A stretch of 64,000 nt of DNA from Pediococcus pentosaceus (GCF_001437285.1 NZ_JQBF01000003.1:124001-188000); one strand, 5' to 3'. Counted from the first letter of the stretch, positions 53,593 to 62,178 are shown. Made by a program: numbers and translations. The notes: generated by a model not told the origin, from the sequence alone.

Positions 53593-54893
53593 AACTAGTA
53601 GCAATTGCGGGATCTATAGGTGAGCAATCTTATAATCGAATGTTATTACAATACATTGCCAAGCATTTTGAAAACTTAGTTGATATTGAACTTTTAAATA
53701 TTGATGATGTTCCAGTTTTCAATGAAGATGAAGATTTAAGTGATAATATTGAAATTCAAAAAATATATCAAAAAGTTTATGGAGCCGACGGGGTTATCTT
53801 AGCTACCCCAGAACATAATCACACAGTAACAGCTGCAATTAAAAATGTCATCGAATGGTTATCCTTTAAATTACATCCCTTTGATGGCAAGCCGGTTTGG
53901 ATTGTTGGAGCTTCTTATTTCAACCAGGGTTCCTCAAGAGCGCAACTCCATCTAAAACAGATCCTCGAAGCTCCAGGAGTTAATGCAATTGTAATGCCTG
54001 GTAATGAATTTCTACTTCGGAACGCTAAGGAAGCGTTCGATGCAGAAGGTCAATTAAAGGATGCTGGTACTGTTCAGTTTTTAGAAATGGTCATCCAGAA
54101 ATTTATTAAATTTGTGAAGGTAATTGATATGTTAGATGCTCCTGATCCAAAGTCTTACCAAGACGAAGATCTTGAATCTAAAGGTAAAGTAAATACAACT
54201 ATCGAAGGGGTCGATATGCACGACGAGCATTGGGTTGAAAAAGCAGCCCAAAAAGTTCACGCGGTGGATGGAAGTACTTATGTTAAATTGGATCGTGGAA
54301 TTCTAACGGTTGACCAGCTTAATTATTTCTTGAAGACCATGCCAGTGGAACTTACGTATGCAGATGATAACAATCAGTTTATTTACTACAACAAAAATCA
54401 ACCGGCTGACAAGATGCTAGCACCAAGAAATCCTGGGCAAGCTGGTGATCCGTTAGCAGACGTTCATCCAGGGCGAGCAGTTGACCGAGTTAAACAGGTG
54501 ATTCATGCGCTTCGTACTGGAGAAACTGATCTAGTTTCGATGCCAGTTCCAGGTAATGGTCCGGATCGACATGTTATGCATTACTACAAAGCAATGCGTG
54601 ATGAAAATGGTCGCTATCGAGGGGTTAATGAATGGGTAACTGATATCATGCCCATCATTAAATATTATTTAGCATCCACTGGCCAAAAACTAATAAAGGA
54701 TCCAGCAGCCAAACCAATTTCACCAATTACAGGGATTGACGTAATGGCTGGTGCTTCAGCTAATCCAGAGCCTGATGTAACTTCAGGAGCTTCGGAAGAG
54801 GAGCCTGCAGGTCATGATGTCACAAGCGGAGCTTCAGAAACACCCGAGAGCAATCCAGAAGTAGATGCTACTTCGGGGGCTTCAGAAGTTTAA
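53589..54893 (+). CDS. Fused FMN reductase / PAS-like protein with multi-flavinylation tail
   Basis: A 434-residue protein of three parts. Residues 1-180 are an FMN reductase domain (GSIGEQSYNRMLLQYI, ILATPEHNHTVTAAIKNVIEW) paralogous to the preceding gene. Residues about 225-365 resemble the PAS domain found at the end of DUF438 proteins (VELTYADDNNQFIYYNKN, DVHPGRAVDRVKQVI, YYKAMRDENGRYRGVNEWVTDI). The acidic tail (about 375-434) has DVTSGAS at 396-402 and 410-416, DATSGAS at 426-432 and a degenerate DVMAGAS at 384-390. These match D-x-x-(S/T)-G-A-(S/T), where ApbE attaches FMN to the last residue. With apbE in the same operon, covalent loading of up to three FMN is a strong inference. The electron acceptor is unknown. 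Confidence 0.85.
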   Translation: MKLVAIAGSIGEQSYNRMLLQYIAKHFENLVDIELLNIDDVPVFNEDEDLSDNIEIQKIYQKVYGADGVILATPEHNHTVTAAIKNVIEWLSFKLHPFDGKPVWIVGASYFNQGSSRAQLHLKQILEAPGVNAIVMPGNEFLLRNAKEAFDAEGQLKDAGTVQFLEMVIQKFIKFVKVIDMLDAPDPKSYQDEDLESKGKVNTTIEGVDMHDEHWVEKAAQKVHAVDGSTYVKLDRGILTVDQLNYFLKTMPVELTYADDNNQFIYYNKNQPADKMLAPRNPGQAGDPLADVHPGRAVDRVKQVIHALRTGETDLVSMPVPGNGPDRHVMHYYKAMRDENGRYRGVNEWVTDIMPIIKYYLASTGQKLIKDPAAKPISPITGIDVMAGASANPEPDVTSGASEEEPAGHDVTSGASETPESNPEVDATSGASEV

Positions 54894-54903
54894 ATGATTA
54901 TAT

Positions 54904-54942
54904 AAAATGATTCCTTGATAATAAGGGATCATTTTTTTTATT
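54904..54942 (+). terminator. Terminator of the apbE operon
   Basis: AAAATGAT-CCTT with AGGGATCATTTT around a short loop, followed by T8. Confidence 0.8.
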
Positions 54943-55020
54943 GACAGAAGTAATATCTAAGACTACACTTTAACCATAATATATTAATGATATTGTTTTG
55001 ATATCACGAAAGGAGTTAAG

Positions 55021-55350
55021 ATGGGCAACAAAGATCATGAAAAACGTTTTTTGCTTCGTTTAGATCAAAAACTTTATGAAAGACTTCAATCGGAAGCGGA
55101 TGAACAAGGACGAAGTGTTAATGCACATATCGTTAATATCTTAAATAGAACTAACACGCCAGCGACCTTTGAGAAACGCCAAATTATTGGAAAAGTCATT
55201 GCAGGTAAAGATTTAAGTCAGAGTGGACTAGTATTAGTTTCAGGAATTTATTACAGATATTTACTTGATGATAATGGTAATGTGGTCGAAGACGCCCAAT
55301 ATGCCATCATTGAAGCAAATGGAAATATCTTAACTTTAAGAAGAATATAG
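55021..55350 (+). CDS. Arc-type ribbon-helix-helix protein
   Basis: A 109-residue protein. Residues 6-46 (EKRFLLRLDQKLYERLQSEADEQGRSVNAHIVNILN) fit the Arc/ribbon-helix-helix DNA-binding fold; the C-terminal half is a small beta domain (LVLVSGIYYRYLLDDNGNVVEDAQYAIIEANGNILTLRRI) I do not recognise. ATG 55021 behind AAAGGAG. It lies 12 bases before the SPFH gene and is probably its operon partner and regulator. Confidence 0.75.
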   Translation: MGNKDHEKRFLLRLDQKLYERLQSEADEQGRSVNAHIVNILNRTNTPATFEKRQIIGKVIAGKDLSQSGLVLVSGIYYRYLLDDNGNVVEDAQYAIIEANGNILTLRRI

Positions 55351-55362
55351 GGGGAATATTTG

Positions 55363-56184
55363 ATGTTAGGTATTAAAATCGTTCCGCAAAATAACCAGGG
55401 TTTAGTTGAGACGTTAGGAAAGTATAGTCATAGTGTAGAATCAGGGCTAAATTTTTATATTCCAATTTTCCAAAAAATTCGAAAGATTAGTTTGGCGATG
55501 CGACCTTTAGCGCTTCCTAATTATTCAATCATTACTAAGGATAATGCTGATGTTTCTGCTAGTTTAACTTTGAATTACCATGTAACGGATGCAGCTAAGT
55601 ATCAATATGAAAATACAGACTCAGTTGAATCAATGGCTCAATTAGTTCGAGGTCACTTACGCGATATTATTGGGCGGATGGACTTGAACGAAGCACTTGG
55701 TTCAACGGCTAAAATTAATCAAGAATTAGCCTTGGCAATTGGCGACTTAACTAATACATATGGAATTAATGTCGACCGCATTAACATTGATGAATTAACA
55801 CCATCGAGGGCGATTCAAGAAGCAATGGATAAACAATTAACTGCTGATCGTGAAAGAGTTGCGACAATTGCTAGGGCAGAGGGAGAAGCCCGTTCGATTG
55901 AATTAACTACCAAAGCTAAAAATGATGCTATCATGGCCACTGCTAAAGCTGAAGCGGACGCAACTAAAACACGCGCAGACGCTGAACGTTATCGGATTGA
56001 TACAGTCCAAACTGGGTTAGCTAATGCGGATGGAAAGTACTTCAAAAATCAATCGATTGAAGCCTTCTCCACACTTGCTAAATCAGCTGCTAATCTGGTA
56101 GTAGTTCCATCGGATGGAATGACGGAAATAGGCAATCTTCCAGTGGTAGGAAAAATGTTAGAAAAAGGGATGGATAAAGCTTAA
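55363..56184 (+). CDS. SPFH/Band 7 (prohibitin-like) protein
   Basis: A 273-residue member of the stomatin/prohibitin/flotillin/HflK-C superfamily. The Band 7 domain covers about 5-165 (GLVETLGKYSHSVESGLNFYIPIFQKI, LRDIIGRMDLNEAL), followed by an Ala/Glu/Lys coiled coil (about 160-215, EGEARSIELTTKAKNDAIMATAKAEADA). The usual N-terminal membrane helix is missing, so association must be peripheral or through oligomerisation. ATG 55363 behind GGGGG. Function in lactobacilli is unknown; SPFH proteins typically organise membrane complexes or proteases. Confidence 0.85.
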   Translation: MLGIKIVPQNNQGLVETLGKYSHSVESGLNFYIPIFQKIRKISLAMRPLALPNYSIITKDNADVSASLTLNYHVTDAAKYQYENTDSVESMAQLVRGHLRDIIGRMDLNEALGSTAKINQELALAIGDLTNTYGINVDRINIDELTPSRAIQEAMDKQLTADRERVATIARAEGEARSIELTTKAKNDAIMATAKAEADATKTRADAERYRIDTVQTGLANADGKYFKNQSIEAFSTLAKSAANLVVVPSDGMTEIGNLPVVGKMLEKGMDKA

Positions 56185-56331
56185 AATTTTGGTAGACGAT
56201 TGGATGGTTTGATCAAGAGTAATTTCGACCGAAGGTTAATATTCGTGATTACTGAAACCTATAAAAAATGAGCCGTAAAATATGATAAAATGCTCCGATA
56301 GGTATTTTTATAGATATAGGAGAGTAAACTA

Positions 56332-56628
56332 ATGATTAATTCGATTGAAAATGATGATTTTTACCAAAAGATGCAAAATGAAAAATTAACGGTTTTAGAT
56401 GTACGTGAGAAAGTAGAATTTATCGATGGTCATGTACCGATGGCACAAAATTGGCCCTTGAGTGAATTAGCCGAAAAATATAGCAAATTAGATACTAGCA
56501 CATCTTACTATCTGATTTGTCGTTCAGGGGCACGCTCAGCAAATGCATGTGCTTTCTTGCAAGATAAGGGATTGAACGTTACTAATGTAACTGGAGGGAT
56601 GCTAGCTTGGAAGGGCGAAGTTATTTAG
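56332..56628 (+). CDS. Rhodanese-like domain protein
   Basis: A 98-residue single-domain sulfurtransferase. The active-site loop is CRSGAR with Cys63, and the N-terminal VLDVREKVEFIDGHVPMAQNWPL block is typical. It may carry persulfide sulfur for tRNA thiolation or redox functions. ATG 56332 behind AGGAGAG. Followed by a terminator. Confidence 0.9.
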   Translation: MINSIENDDFYQKMQNEKLTVLDVREKVEFIDGHVPMAQNWPLSELAEKYSKLDTSTSYYLICRSGARSANACAFLQDKGLNVTNVTGGMLAWKGEVI

Positions 56629-56667
56629 TAGTGGGGGATAAAATTAACAAAATGTTAAATGGAAAGC

Positions 56668-56706
56668 AAAAGAGTCATGTAGTGTGAAAACTACATGACT
56701 CTTTTT
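56668..56706. terminator. Bidirectional terminator for rhodanese and tRNA genes
   Basis: GAGTCATGTAGT / ACTACATGACTC, perfect 12-bp stem with 6-base loop, A-rich on one side and T5 on the other. Confidence 0.88.
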
Positions 56707-56713
56707 AGGTTGA

Positions 56714-56786
56714 TTGGCCATACTGGGCTCGAACCAGTAAATTACGGATTCAGAGTCCGCTGCCTTACCAATTTGGCGAATGGCCA
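56714..56786 (-). tRNA. tRNA-Gln (anticodon CTG)
   Basis: A 73-base cloverleaf on the minus strand: acceptor TGGCCAT / ATGGCCA, D arm GCC...GGC, anticodon stem GCGGA / TCCGT with loop CTCTGAA (anticodon CTG, reading CAG), T arm ACTGG-TTCGAGC-CCAGT and discriminator A. CCA is not encoded. The U1-A72 pair is the one expected in tRNA-Gln substrates of GatCAB. Confidence 0.93.
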
Positions 56787-56794
56787 TTAAAAAA

Positions 56795-56867
56795 TCACCC
56801 GCACGGGGATCGAACCCGTAACTCCGGCTTGAGAGGCCGACGTCTTAACCAATTTGACCAGCGGGCA
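56795..56867 (-). tRNA. tRNA-Glu (anticodon CTC)
   Basis: Minus-strand cloverleaf of 73 bases: anticodon stem TCGGC / GCCGG with loop CTCTCAA (anticodon CTC, reading GAG), T arm ACGGG-TTCGATC-CCCGT, discriminator A. The acceptor stem is TGCCCGC / GCGGGTG, so the first pair is U1-G72 rather than the usual G1-C72, next to a G2-U71 pair. CCA is not encoded. It is the first gene of the pair, eight bases before tRNA-Gln. Confidence 0.9.
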
Positions 56868-56879
56868 AATTACTCTATT

Positions 56880-56908
56880 AATTTACACTAAAAAATACGT
56901 TTCGTCAA
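56880..56908 (-). promoter_or_regulatory. Promoter of the tRNA-Glu/tRNA-Gln genes
   Basis: On the minus strand TTGACG (56903-56908) and TAAATT (56880-56885) are 17 bases apart, ending 12 bases before the tRNA-Glu 5' end. Confidence 0.65.
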
Positions 56909-56916
56909 TAAAGACC

Positions 56917-57381
56917 TTAATTAATTTCAAGAATTTCAACCTGATATTGTTCATTAGGAGCAGTAACTAGGACAATATCATGGGTTTTATGGTGCATAAG
57001 TGCTGAACCTAAGGGAGATTGGAAAGAGATTTTGTTGTTAACCACGTCCGCCTCATGTTTTCCCACAATCTCGTAGGTGATTTCGTCATGGTCATCGACA
57101 AAACGCATCTTGACTATGCTACCCAAATCGATTTTGGAATGATTAGTGTTTTGAATGATTTTGGAATAACTAATTTGACGCTGCAAGTAGCGTAGTCGGC
57201 CTTCCATCCGACGAAGGTCACGTTTGGCGGCACTATATTCGGCATTTTCAGAAAGATCACCCAAGGCTCGGGCATCGGCAAGGGCCTTGATTAAGGCCGA
57301 ACGTGTCTGCTTTAAATCATCAATTTCTTGATTAATTTTAGCGTAGCCACTAGGAGTCATAGGTACAAACTTTGGTTGCAT
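56917..57381 (-). CDS. greA: GreA/GreB family transcript cleavage factor
   Basis: A 154-residue protein with an N-terminal antiparallel coiled coil carrying GDLSENAEYSAAKRDLRRME, whose acidic tip enters the RNA polymerase channel and stimulates cleavage of backtracked RNA, and a C-terminal FKBP-like domain. The C-terminal domain is less conserved (SPLGSALMHHKTHDIV), so it may be a second GreA paralogue. ATG 57381 behind AAAGGA; 14 bases after the preceding gene, hence co-transcribed. Confidence 0.88.
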   Translation of the reverse strand: MQPKFVPMTPSGYAKINQEIDDLKQTRSALIKALADARALGDLSENAEYSAAKRDLRRMEGRLRYLQRQISYSKIIQNTNHSKIDLGSIVKMRFVDDHDEITYEIVGKHEADVVNNKISFQSPLGSALMHHKTHDIVLVTAPNEQYQVEILEIN

Positions 57382-57395
57382 AAAATCAATCCTTT

Positions 57396-57737
57396 CTACA
57401 TGGATGATGATTCGAAAGTAAGTTCAATCATATACTCATGCTTTTCAAGGATATGTGAGGTGGTTACCCAGACAGAATCTAGCCCATGATTTTTATCTAA
57501 TGTTTTTTGCTGGAAACGATCAAGAATGTCACTATTTTTAGCCACAAATTCGTTAGCAAATCGATCGACTAATAAAGAATTGTCTGGAAAATAAACATGT
57601 GGTTCAGAAACGGGAACGGTGTCCGGGAAAGTCATATTAATTACGTTTCTGTAGCCAATGTGATGAATCTTAACCATCTCGGGTTTATTATCAATTCGGT
57701 ACAAAATGTTATATAAAGAATCTGAGTTAGTTGCCAT
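57396..57737 (-). CDS. Conserved-looking hypothetical protein
   Basis: A 113-residue soluble protein (MATNSDSLYNILYRIDNKPEMVKIHHIGYRNVINMTF...), predicted alpha/beta, no membrane segment or known motif that I recognise. Start ATG 57737 lies behind AAAGGAA; a longer frame from 57773 lacks this. First gene of an operon with the greA-like gene, divergent from the TetR gene. Confidence 0.7.
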   Translation of the reverse strand: MATNSDSLYNILYRIDNKPEMVKIHHIGYRNVINMTFPDTVPVSEPHVYFPDNSLLVDRFANEFVAKNSDILDRFQQKTLDKNHGLDSVWVTTSHILEKHEYMIELTFESSSM

Positions 57738-57793
57738 AAATAAGTTCCTTTCTACATGTTGATATTGTAGCAAAAATTCCTAAGTAAATGTTG

Positions 57794-57821
57794 TTGCAAA
57801 TCGAAAACCAAAGTGTATAAT
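57794..57821 (+). promoter_or_regulatory. Promoter of the TetR/ABC exporter operon
   Basis: TTGCAA (57794-57799) and TATAAT (57816-57821), 16 bases apart. Confidence 0.7.
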
Positions 57822-57829
57822 TGTGGTTT

Positions 57830-57844
57830 ATGACAAGTTGTCAT
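57830..57844. promoter_or_regulatory. Probable TetR operator
   Basis: ATGACAA-G-TTGTCAT, a perfect 7-bp inverted repeat at the transcription start, 15 bases before the repressor gene; the place expected for autoregulation. Confidence 0.7.
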
Positions 57845-57859
57845 TTTTAGGAGGTCGAA

Positions 57860-58510
57860 ATGCCAAAGCAAACATTTTTTAATTTAAAGGACGAAAAACG
57901 GCAACGTATTATAGATGCAGCTGAACGTGAATTTAGTCAATGTCCTCTATATGAATCTTCGATAAATAATATCATTAAGGATGCGAAAATTCCACGGGGA
58001 AGTTTCTACCAATACTTTGATGATTTATCAGATTTATACGGGTATTATTTTAGTTTGATTTTAGAAGATATTCAAGAGAATTTGATTGATAGTGTTCAAG
58101 AGGCGGATGGTGACATTTTTTCAGCAGTTAAAAAATATGCTGGGGAATATATGAAAGAAATTATTTCAGGCAATCATCGTGATTTTTATAGAAACTTCTT
58201 TTTAGGAGCCAATATTTCAAAGCGTTCTAAAGATGGTAAACATCCCGGGTTTGATGTATATCATTCAGATCGTATGAAAGAACTACGTGCCAATCTTAAA
58301 AAAGAAGTCAATTGGAAACTCCTAAAAGTGACTAACGAAAAGGATCAAAATATGATTCAGCAATTGATAATGATGATTTTCTTTCATTCTTTTGCAAATT
58401 ATTTTGTACATTCAAACAACACTGATTCAGATCCGGCAGAAGTTCAAAAAGAAATTGAACGGAACCTCAACTGGTTGGAATTTGGTGCAAGAAGAACGGA
58501 GGATAAATAG
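57860..58510 (+). CDS. TetR family transcriptional regulator
   Basis: A 216-residue repressor with an N-terminal TetR helix-turn-helix (RIIDAAEREFSQCPLYESSINNIIKDAKIPRGSFYQYF, about 14-50) and a C-terminal ligand domain. It directly precedes two ABC exporter genes, two bases before the first, and has a palindrome in its own promoter. It probably represses the exporter until a substrate binds. ATG 57860 behind AGGAGG. Confidence 0.93.
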   Translation: MPKQTFFNLKDEKRQRIIDAAEREFSQCPLYESSINNIIKDAKIPRGSFYQYFDDLSDLYGYYFSLILEDIQENLIDSVQEADGDIFSAVKKYAGEYMKEIISGNHRDFYRNFFLGANISKRSKDGKHPGFDVYHSDRMKELRANLKKEVNWKLLKVTNEKDQNMIQQLIMMIFFHSFANYFVHSNNTDSDPAEVQKEIERNLNWLEFGARRTEDK

Positions 58511-58512
58511 TT

Positions 58513-60252
58513 ATGTGGAAACTACTAAAGTCTCGATTTACGTGGTGGGCGGTATTAGTTGGGACAGTTTTCTTGATGGTTCAAATTGCGGGTGATTTGC
58601 TTTTACCTAATATTACTTCAGATATCATTAATAATGGTATCGCCAAAAATAACATTGGATACATTTGGAACTCGGGTTTAAAAATGTTATTAGTTTCACT
58701 AGTAGGATTAATTGGTGCGGGAGTTAACGTGTTTTTTGCTGCAACTCAAGCCCAAAAAATTGGTAATAAACTACGCAGTGATCTCTTCAGAAAAATATCG
58801 TTCATGTCCAATTATGAATTTGAAAAATTTGGAGAAGCTTCGTTAATTACTCGTACAACTAATGATGTTATTCAAATTCAAAACGTGATTGTTATGATTT
58901 TACGCATGATGTTAATGTCGCCGATTATGTTAGTCGGAGCAGGATTTATGGCTTATCAAAAACAATCCGAGTTAACCGTAGTTTTCTTAGTTGCATTACC
59001 ATTACTGGCAGTTTTTGTGGGAATTATTATGTTTTTTGCGGTCCCTTTGTTTAAGGGCCTTCAGAAAAAGATTGACCGGATCAACTTGGTTTTCCGTGAG
59101 GGATTAACTGGGGTACGTGTCGTCCGAGCATTCAATCAAGATCAATTTGAACAAGATCGTTTTGCTGATGCAAACCATGATTATATGAAAACTGGTATTA
59201 AGGTATTTACAATCGTTTCCTTCATGATCCCGGTAATGACTCTTTTGATGAGTGGAACTAATATTGGAATCGTCTGGTATGGAGCTCATTTAATTGCCAA
59301 CCAAACGATGCAAGTTGGTAATTTGGTAGCCTTTATGACGTATGCTACTCAAATTTTAATGAGTTTTATGATGCTTTCGATGGTCTTCGTAAGTATCCCG
59401 AGAGCTTCAGCTTCGGCAGCTCGTATTAATGAAGTATTGAATTCTGAAAATAGTGTTAAAGACCAAGTAAACGTGGAAAACATGGTTGAAGATTCGACTG
59501 CTACATTGGCTTATAACAATGTTAAATTCAGATATCCTGGTGCTGAACGTCTTTCAATTGATAACGCTAATTTTGAAGCTAAGGCGGGAGACACCGTTGC
59601 TGTAATTGGTGGAACTGGGTCTGGTAAAACTACTTTGATTAGTTTGTTACCACGTTTATTTGATCCCGAATCTGGTTCAATTGAATTGAATGGCGTTGAT
59701 ATTAAAAAGTTAAGCCAATTCAATCTACATGAACAAGTAGCCTTTGCGCAACAAAAAGCAGTTCTTTTTAAGGGTACGATTCGTGAAAATATGCGTTATG
59801 GGAATGAAAATGCTACTGATGAAGAAATTTGGCATGCTTTAGAAGTAGCACAGTCGACAGAATTTATTAAACGTGATGGCGATGGACTAGATACTTTTGT
59901 TGAACAGAATGGGGATAATTTCTCAGGTGGACAAAAGCAACGTTTGTCAATTGCTAGAACGTTAGTTAAAAAAGCTAAGGTATATGTTTTTGATGATTCG
60001 TTTTCAGCCCTTGATTTTAAGACAGATGCTAATTTAAGAAAAGCTCTTCGGGAAGATCCTGAAATTCAAAAGAGTATTGTTATTATCGTTGCTCAACGAA
60101 TTGCCACGGTTGCTGATGCAGATTTAATTCTAGTATTAGAAAATGGAAAAGTGGTTGGGCAAGGAACGCATGCAGAATTAAAACAAACAAATAAAACTTA
60201 TCGAGAAATTATCGAATCACAAATTAAGGAAGGAGATCAAACAAATGGCTAA
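58513..60252 (+). CDS. Heterodimeric ABC exporter subunit with degenerate ATP site
   Basis: A 579-residue half-transporter: six membrane helices (about 15-300) and a nucleotide-binding domain with Walker A GGTGSGKT, canonical signature FSGGQKQR, and Walker B VYVFDDSFSALD. The residue after the Walker B Asp is Asp rather than catalytic Glu, and the switch His is replaced (IVAQRIATV), so this subunit contributes a non-hydrolytic site, as in LmrC or BmrC. Overlaps the partner gene by eight bases. ATG 58513. Confidence 0.92.
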   Translation: MWKLLKSRFTWWAVLVGTVFLMVQIAGDLLLPNITSDIINNGIAKNNIGYIWNSGLKMLLVSLVGLIGAGVNVFFAATQAQKIGNKLRSDLFRKISFMSNYEFEKFGEASLITRTTNDVIQIQNVIVMILRMMLMSPIMLVGAGFMAYQKQSELTVVFLVALPLLAVFVGIIMFFAVPLFKGLQKKIDRINLVFREGLTGVRVVRAFNQDQFEQDRFADANHDYMKTGIKVFTIVSFMIPVMTLLMSGTNIGIVWYGAHLIANQTMQVGNLVAFMTYATQILMSFMMLSMVFVSIPRASASAARINEVLNSENSVKDQVNVENMVEDSTATLAYNNVKFRYPGAERLSIDNANFEAKAGDTVAVIGGTGSGKTTLISLLPRLFDPESGSIELNGVDIKKLSQFNLHEQVAFAQQKAVLFKGTIRENMRYGNENATDEEIWHALEVAQSTEFIKRDGDGLDTFVEQNGDNFSGGQKQRLSIARTLVKKAKVYVFDDSFSALDFKTDANLRKALREDPEIQKSIVIIVAQRIATVADADLILVLENGKVVGQGTHAELKQTNKTYREIIESQIKEGDQTNG

Positions 60253-62125
60253 AGCAAATAATGCAGCACGACCACAAAATGGGCCTCGGCCTGGCGGACA
60301 TGGCGGTCCCCGTGGTGTAATCGAAAAGCCCAAGAATTTTTGGAAATCAGCTGGTCGATTGGTAAAATATCTTTCGCCTTGGATGTTTGGTTTCATCGTT
60401 GTCCTTATTTTTGCGGCAATTTCTACCATTCTTCAAATTCGAGCACCTAAAATTTTGGGTGAAGCTACGACTGAAATTTTTAAAGGGGTAATGAAGGGTG
60501 CAGCTCAGATGAAGATGGGAGTACCAGTGCATAAATTTCCTATTGATTTTACCAAGATTGTCGAAATCTTAACGTCAGTGGGACTATTGTATGTCCTTTC
60601 AGCTGCGTTTAGTTTTGTTCAACAAGTGGTAATGACGCGCGTTTCTCAAAAAGCCGTTGCACAACTTCGAGCAGATTTCAAAAATAAGATGCAAAAATTA
60701 CCGATTTCTTACTATGATACCCATTCAAATGGGGATATCATGAGTCGGATGACCAATGATATGGATAATATTAGTTCAACTTTACAACAAAGTTTGACTC
60801 AATTAGTAACTAGTTTCTTCCAATTTGTCGGGGTATTGTACATGATGCTAACAATTAGTTGGAAACTAACCCTACTTGCTGTTGCAACGGTGCCACTGAG
60901 TTTGATTGTCGTTGCGGTTGTCGCACCTAAATCACAAAGATTTTTTAAATCTCAACAAAAACACCTTGGTTTAATGAATAATCAGGTTGAAGAAACGTAT
61001 GCGGGACATACAGTAATCAAGACTTTTAATCATGAACAAGATGCAATTGAAGATTTTGAAAAAGAAAACGTTAAGTATTATAAGTCAGCTTGGAAAGCGC
61101 AATTTATCAGTGGATTGATTATGCCATTGATGAACTTCGTCAAAAATATTGGTTACTTAATGGTTGCTGTAATTGGTGGTGTACAAGTTGCCCACGGAAA
61201 TCTTTCCTTAGGTAACGTCCAAGCGTTCCTCCAATACACCCAACAGTTCTCACAACCGATTACTCAAATTGCAAATATTGCTAATACACTTCAAATGACC
61301 ATGGCTTCCGCAGAACGAGTTTTTGAAGTGCTAGATGAACCAGAGATGGAAGATCTTCACACAGATGTAGCGGATGTTAAGACAGATGCTAAGATGATTT
61401 TTGACGATGTGGACTTCCGTTATGTTCCTGATAAACCATTGATTCGAAACTTTAATTTGCGGGTTGAGCCCGGAGAAATGGTTGCGATCGTTGGTCCAAC
61501 TGGAGCTGGTAAAACGACGATTATTAATTTAATTGAACGTTTCTACGATGTTAATTCAGGGACGGTTTACCTTGACGGGAAGGATACTCGTAATATGGAA
61601 CGGACGGAATTACGTTCTAAAATTGCGATGGTTCTTCAGGATACTTGGCTTTTTACCGGAACTATTCGAGAAAACATCAAGTATGGTCGTGAAGGGGCAA
61701 CGGATGAAGAATTATATAACGCGGCTAAGGCAGCCCATGCTGATTCATTTATTCGGCAGTTACCAGATGGGTATGACACCATTTTAAACGAAGCAGCTTC
61801 TAATATTTCACAAGGTCAACGTCAATTGCTAACAATTGCACGAGCTTTCTTAGCTGATCCTGAAATTTTAATTTTAGATGAAGCTACGAGTTCGGTTGAT
61901 ACGCGTACAGAAGTGTTGATTCAAAAAGCTATGAATAATTTATTGAGCAACCGTACAAGTTTCGTGGTTGCACATCGACTTTCTACTATTCGCAATGCTC
62001 AAAATATTGTGGTAGTTAATAACGGTCAAATCGTTGAAACTGGAAATCACGATAATTTAATGAGCCAAAATGGTTTCTACGCTGACTTGTATAATTCACA
62101 ATTTGCAAGTGGTGAAGTAATTTAA
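60245..62125 (+). CDS. Heterodimeric ABC exporter subunit with catalytic ATP site
   Basis: A 626-residue half-transporter with an unusually Pro/Gly/Arg-rich N-terminus (about 1-25), six helices, and a nucleotide-binding domain with GPTGAGKT, Walker B ILILDEATSSVD with catalytic Glu, and switch His in VVAHRLSTI. The signature is ISQGQRQ rather than LSGGQ. The complementary degeneracy with the first subunit is that of the LmrCD/BmrCD multidrug exporters. Substrate is unknown; drug or peptide export is likely. Confidence 0.92.
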   Translation: MAKANNAARPQNGPRPGGHGGPRGVIEKPKNFWKSAGRLVKYLSPWMFGFIVVLIFAAISTILQIRAPKILGEATTEIFKGVMKGAAQMKMGVPVHKFPIDFTKIVEILTSVGLLYVLSAAFSFVQQVVMTRVSQKAVAQLRADFKNKMQKLPISYYDTHSNGDIMSRMTNDMDNISSTLQQSLTQLVTSFFQFVGVLYMMLTISWKLTLLAVATVPLSLIVVAVVAPKSQRFFKSQQKHLGLMNNQVEETYAGHTVIKTFNHEQDAIEDFEKENVKYYKSAWKAQFISGLIMPLMNFVKNIGYLMVAVIGGVQVAHGNLSLGNVQAFLQYTQQFSQPITQIANIANTLQMTMASAERVFEVLDEPEMEDLHTDVADVKTDAKMIFDDVDFRYVPDKPLIRNFNLRVEPGEMVAIVGPTGAGKTTIINLIERFYDVNSGTVYLDGKDTRNMERTELRSKIAMVLQDTWLFTGTIRENIKYGREGATDEELYNAAKAAHADSFIRQLPDGYDTILNEAASNISQGQRQLLTIARAFLADPEILILDEATSSVDTRTEVLIQKAMNNLLSNRTSFVVAHRLSTIRNAQNIVVVNNGQIVETGNHDNLMSQNGFYADLYNSQFASGEVI

Positions 62126-62130
62126 TTTTT

Positions 62131-62178
62131 AATGGGTTATTCTTCGTTTGAAACAAAACGGAGAATAACCCATTTTTT
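62131..62178 (+). terminator. Terminator of the ABC exporter operon
   Basis: AATGGGTTATTCT and AGAATAACCCATT form a 13-bp stem extended by CGTTT / AAACG, then T6. Confidence 0.9.

Noticed and set aside
58513-62125. Degenerate Walker B and altered signature in the ABC pair as inactivating mutations
   Set aside because: The asymmetry is the normal state of heterodimeric exporters such as LmrCD and BmrCD.
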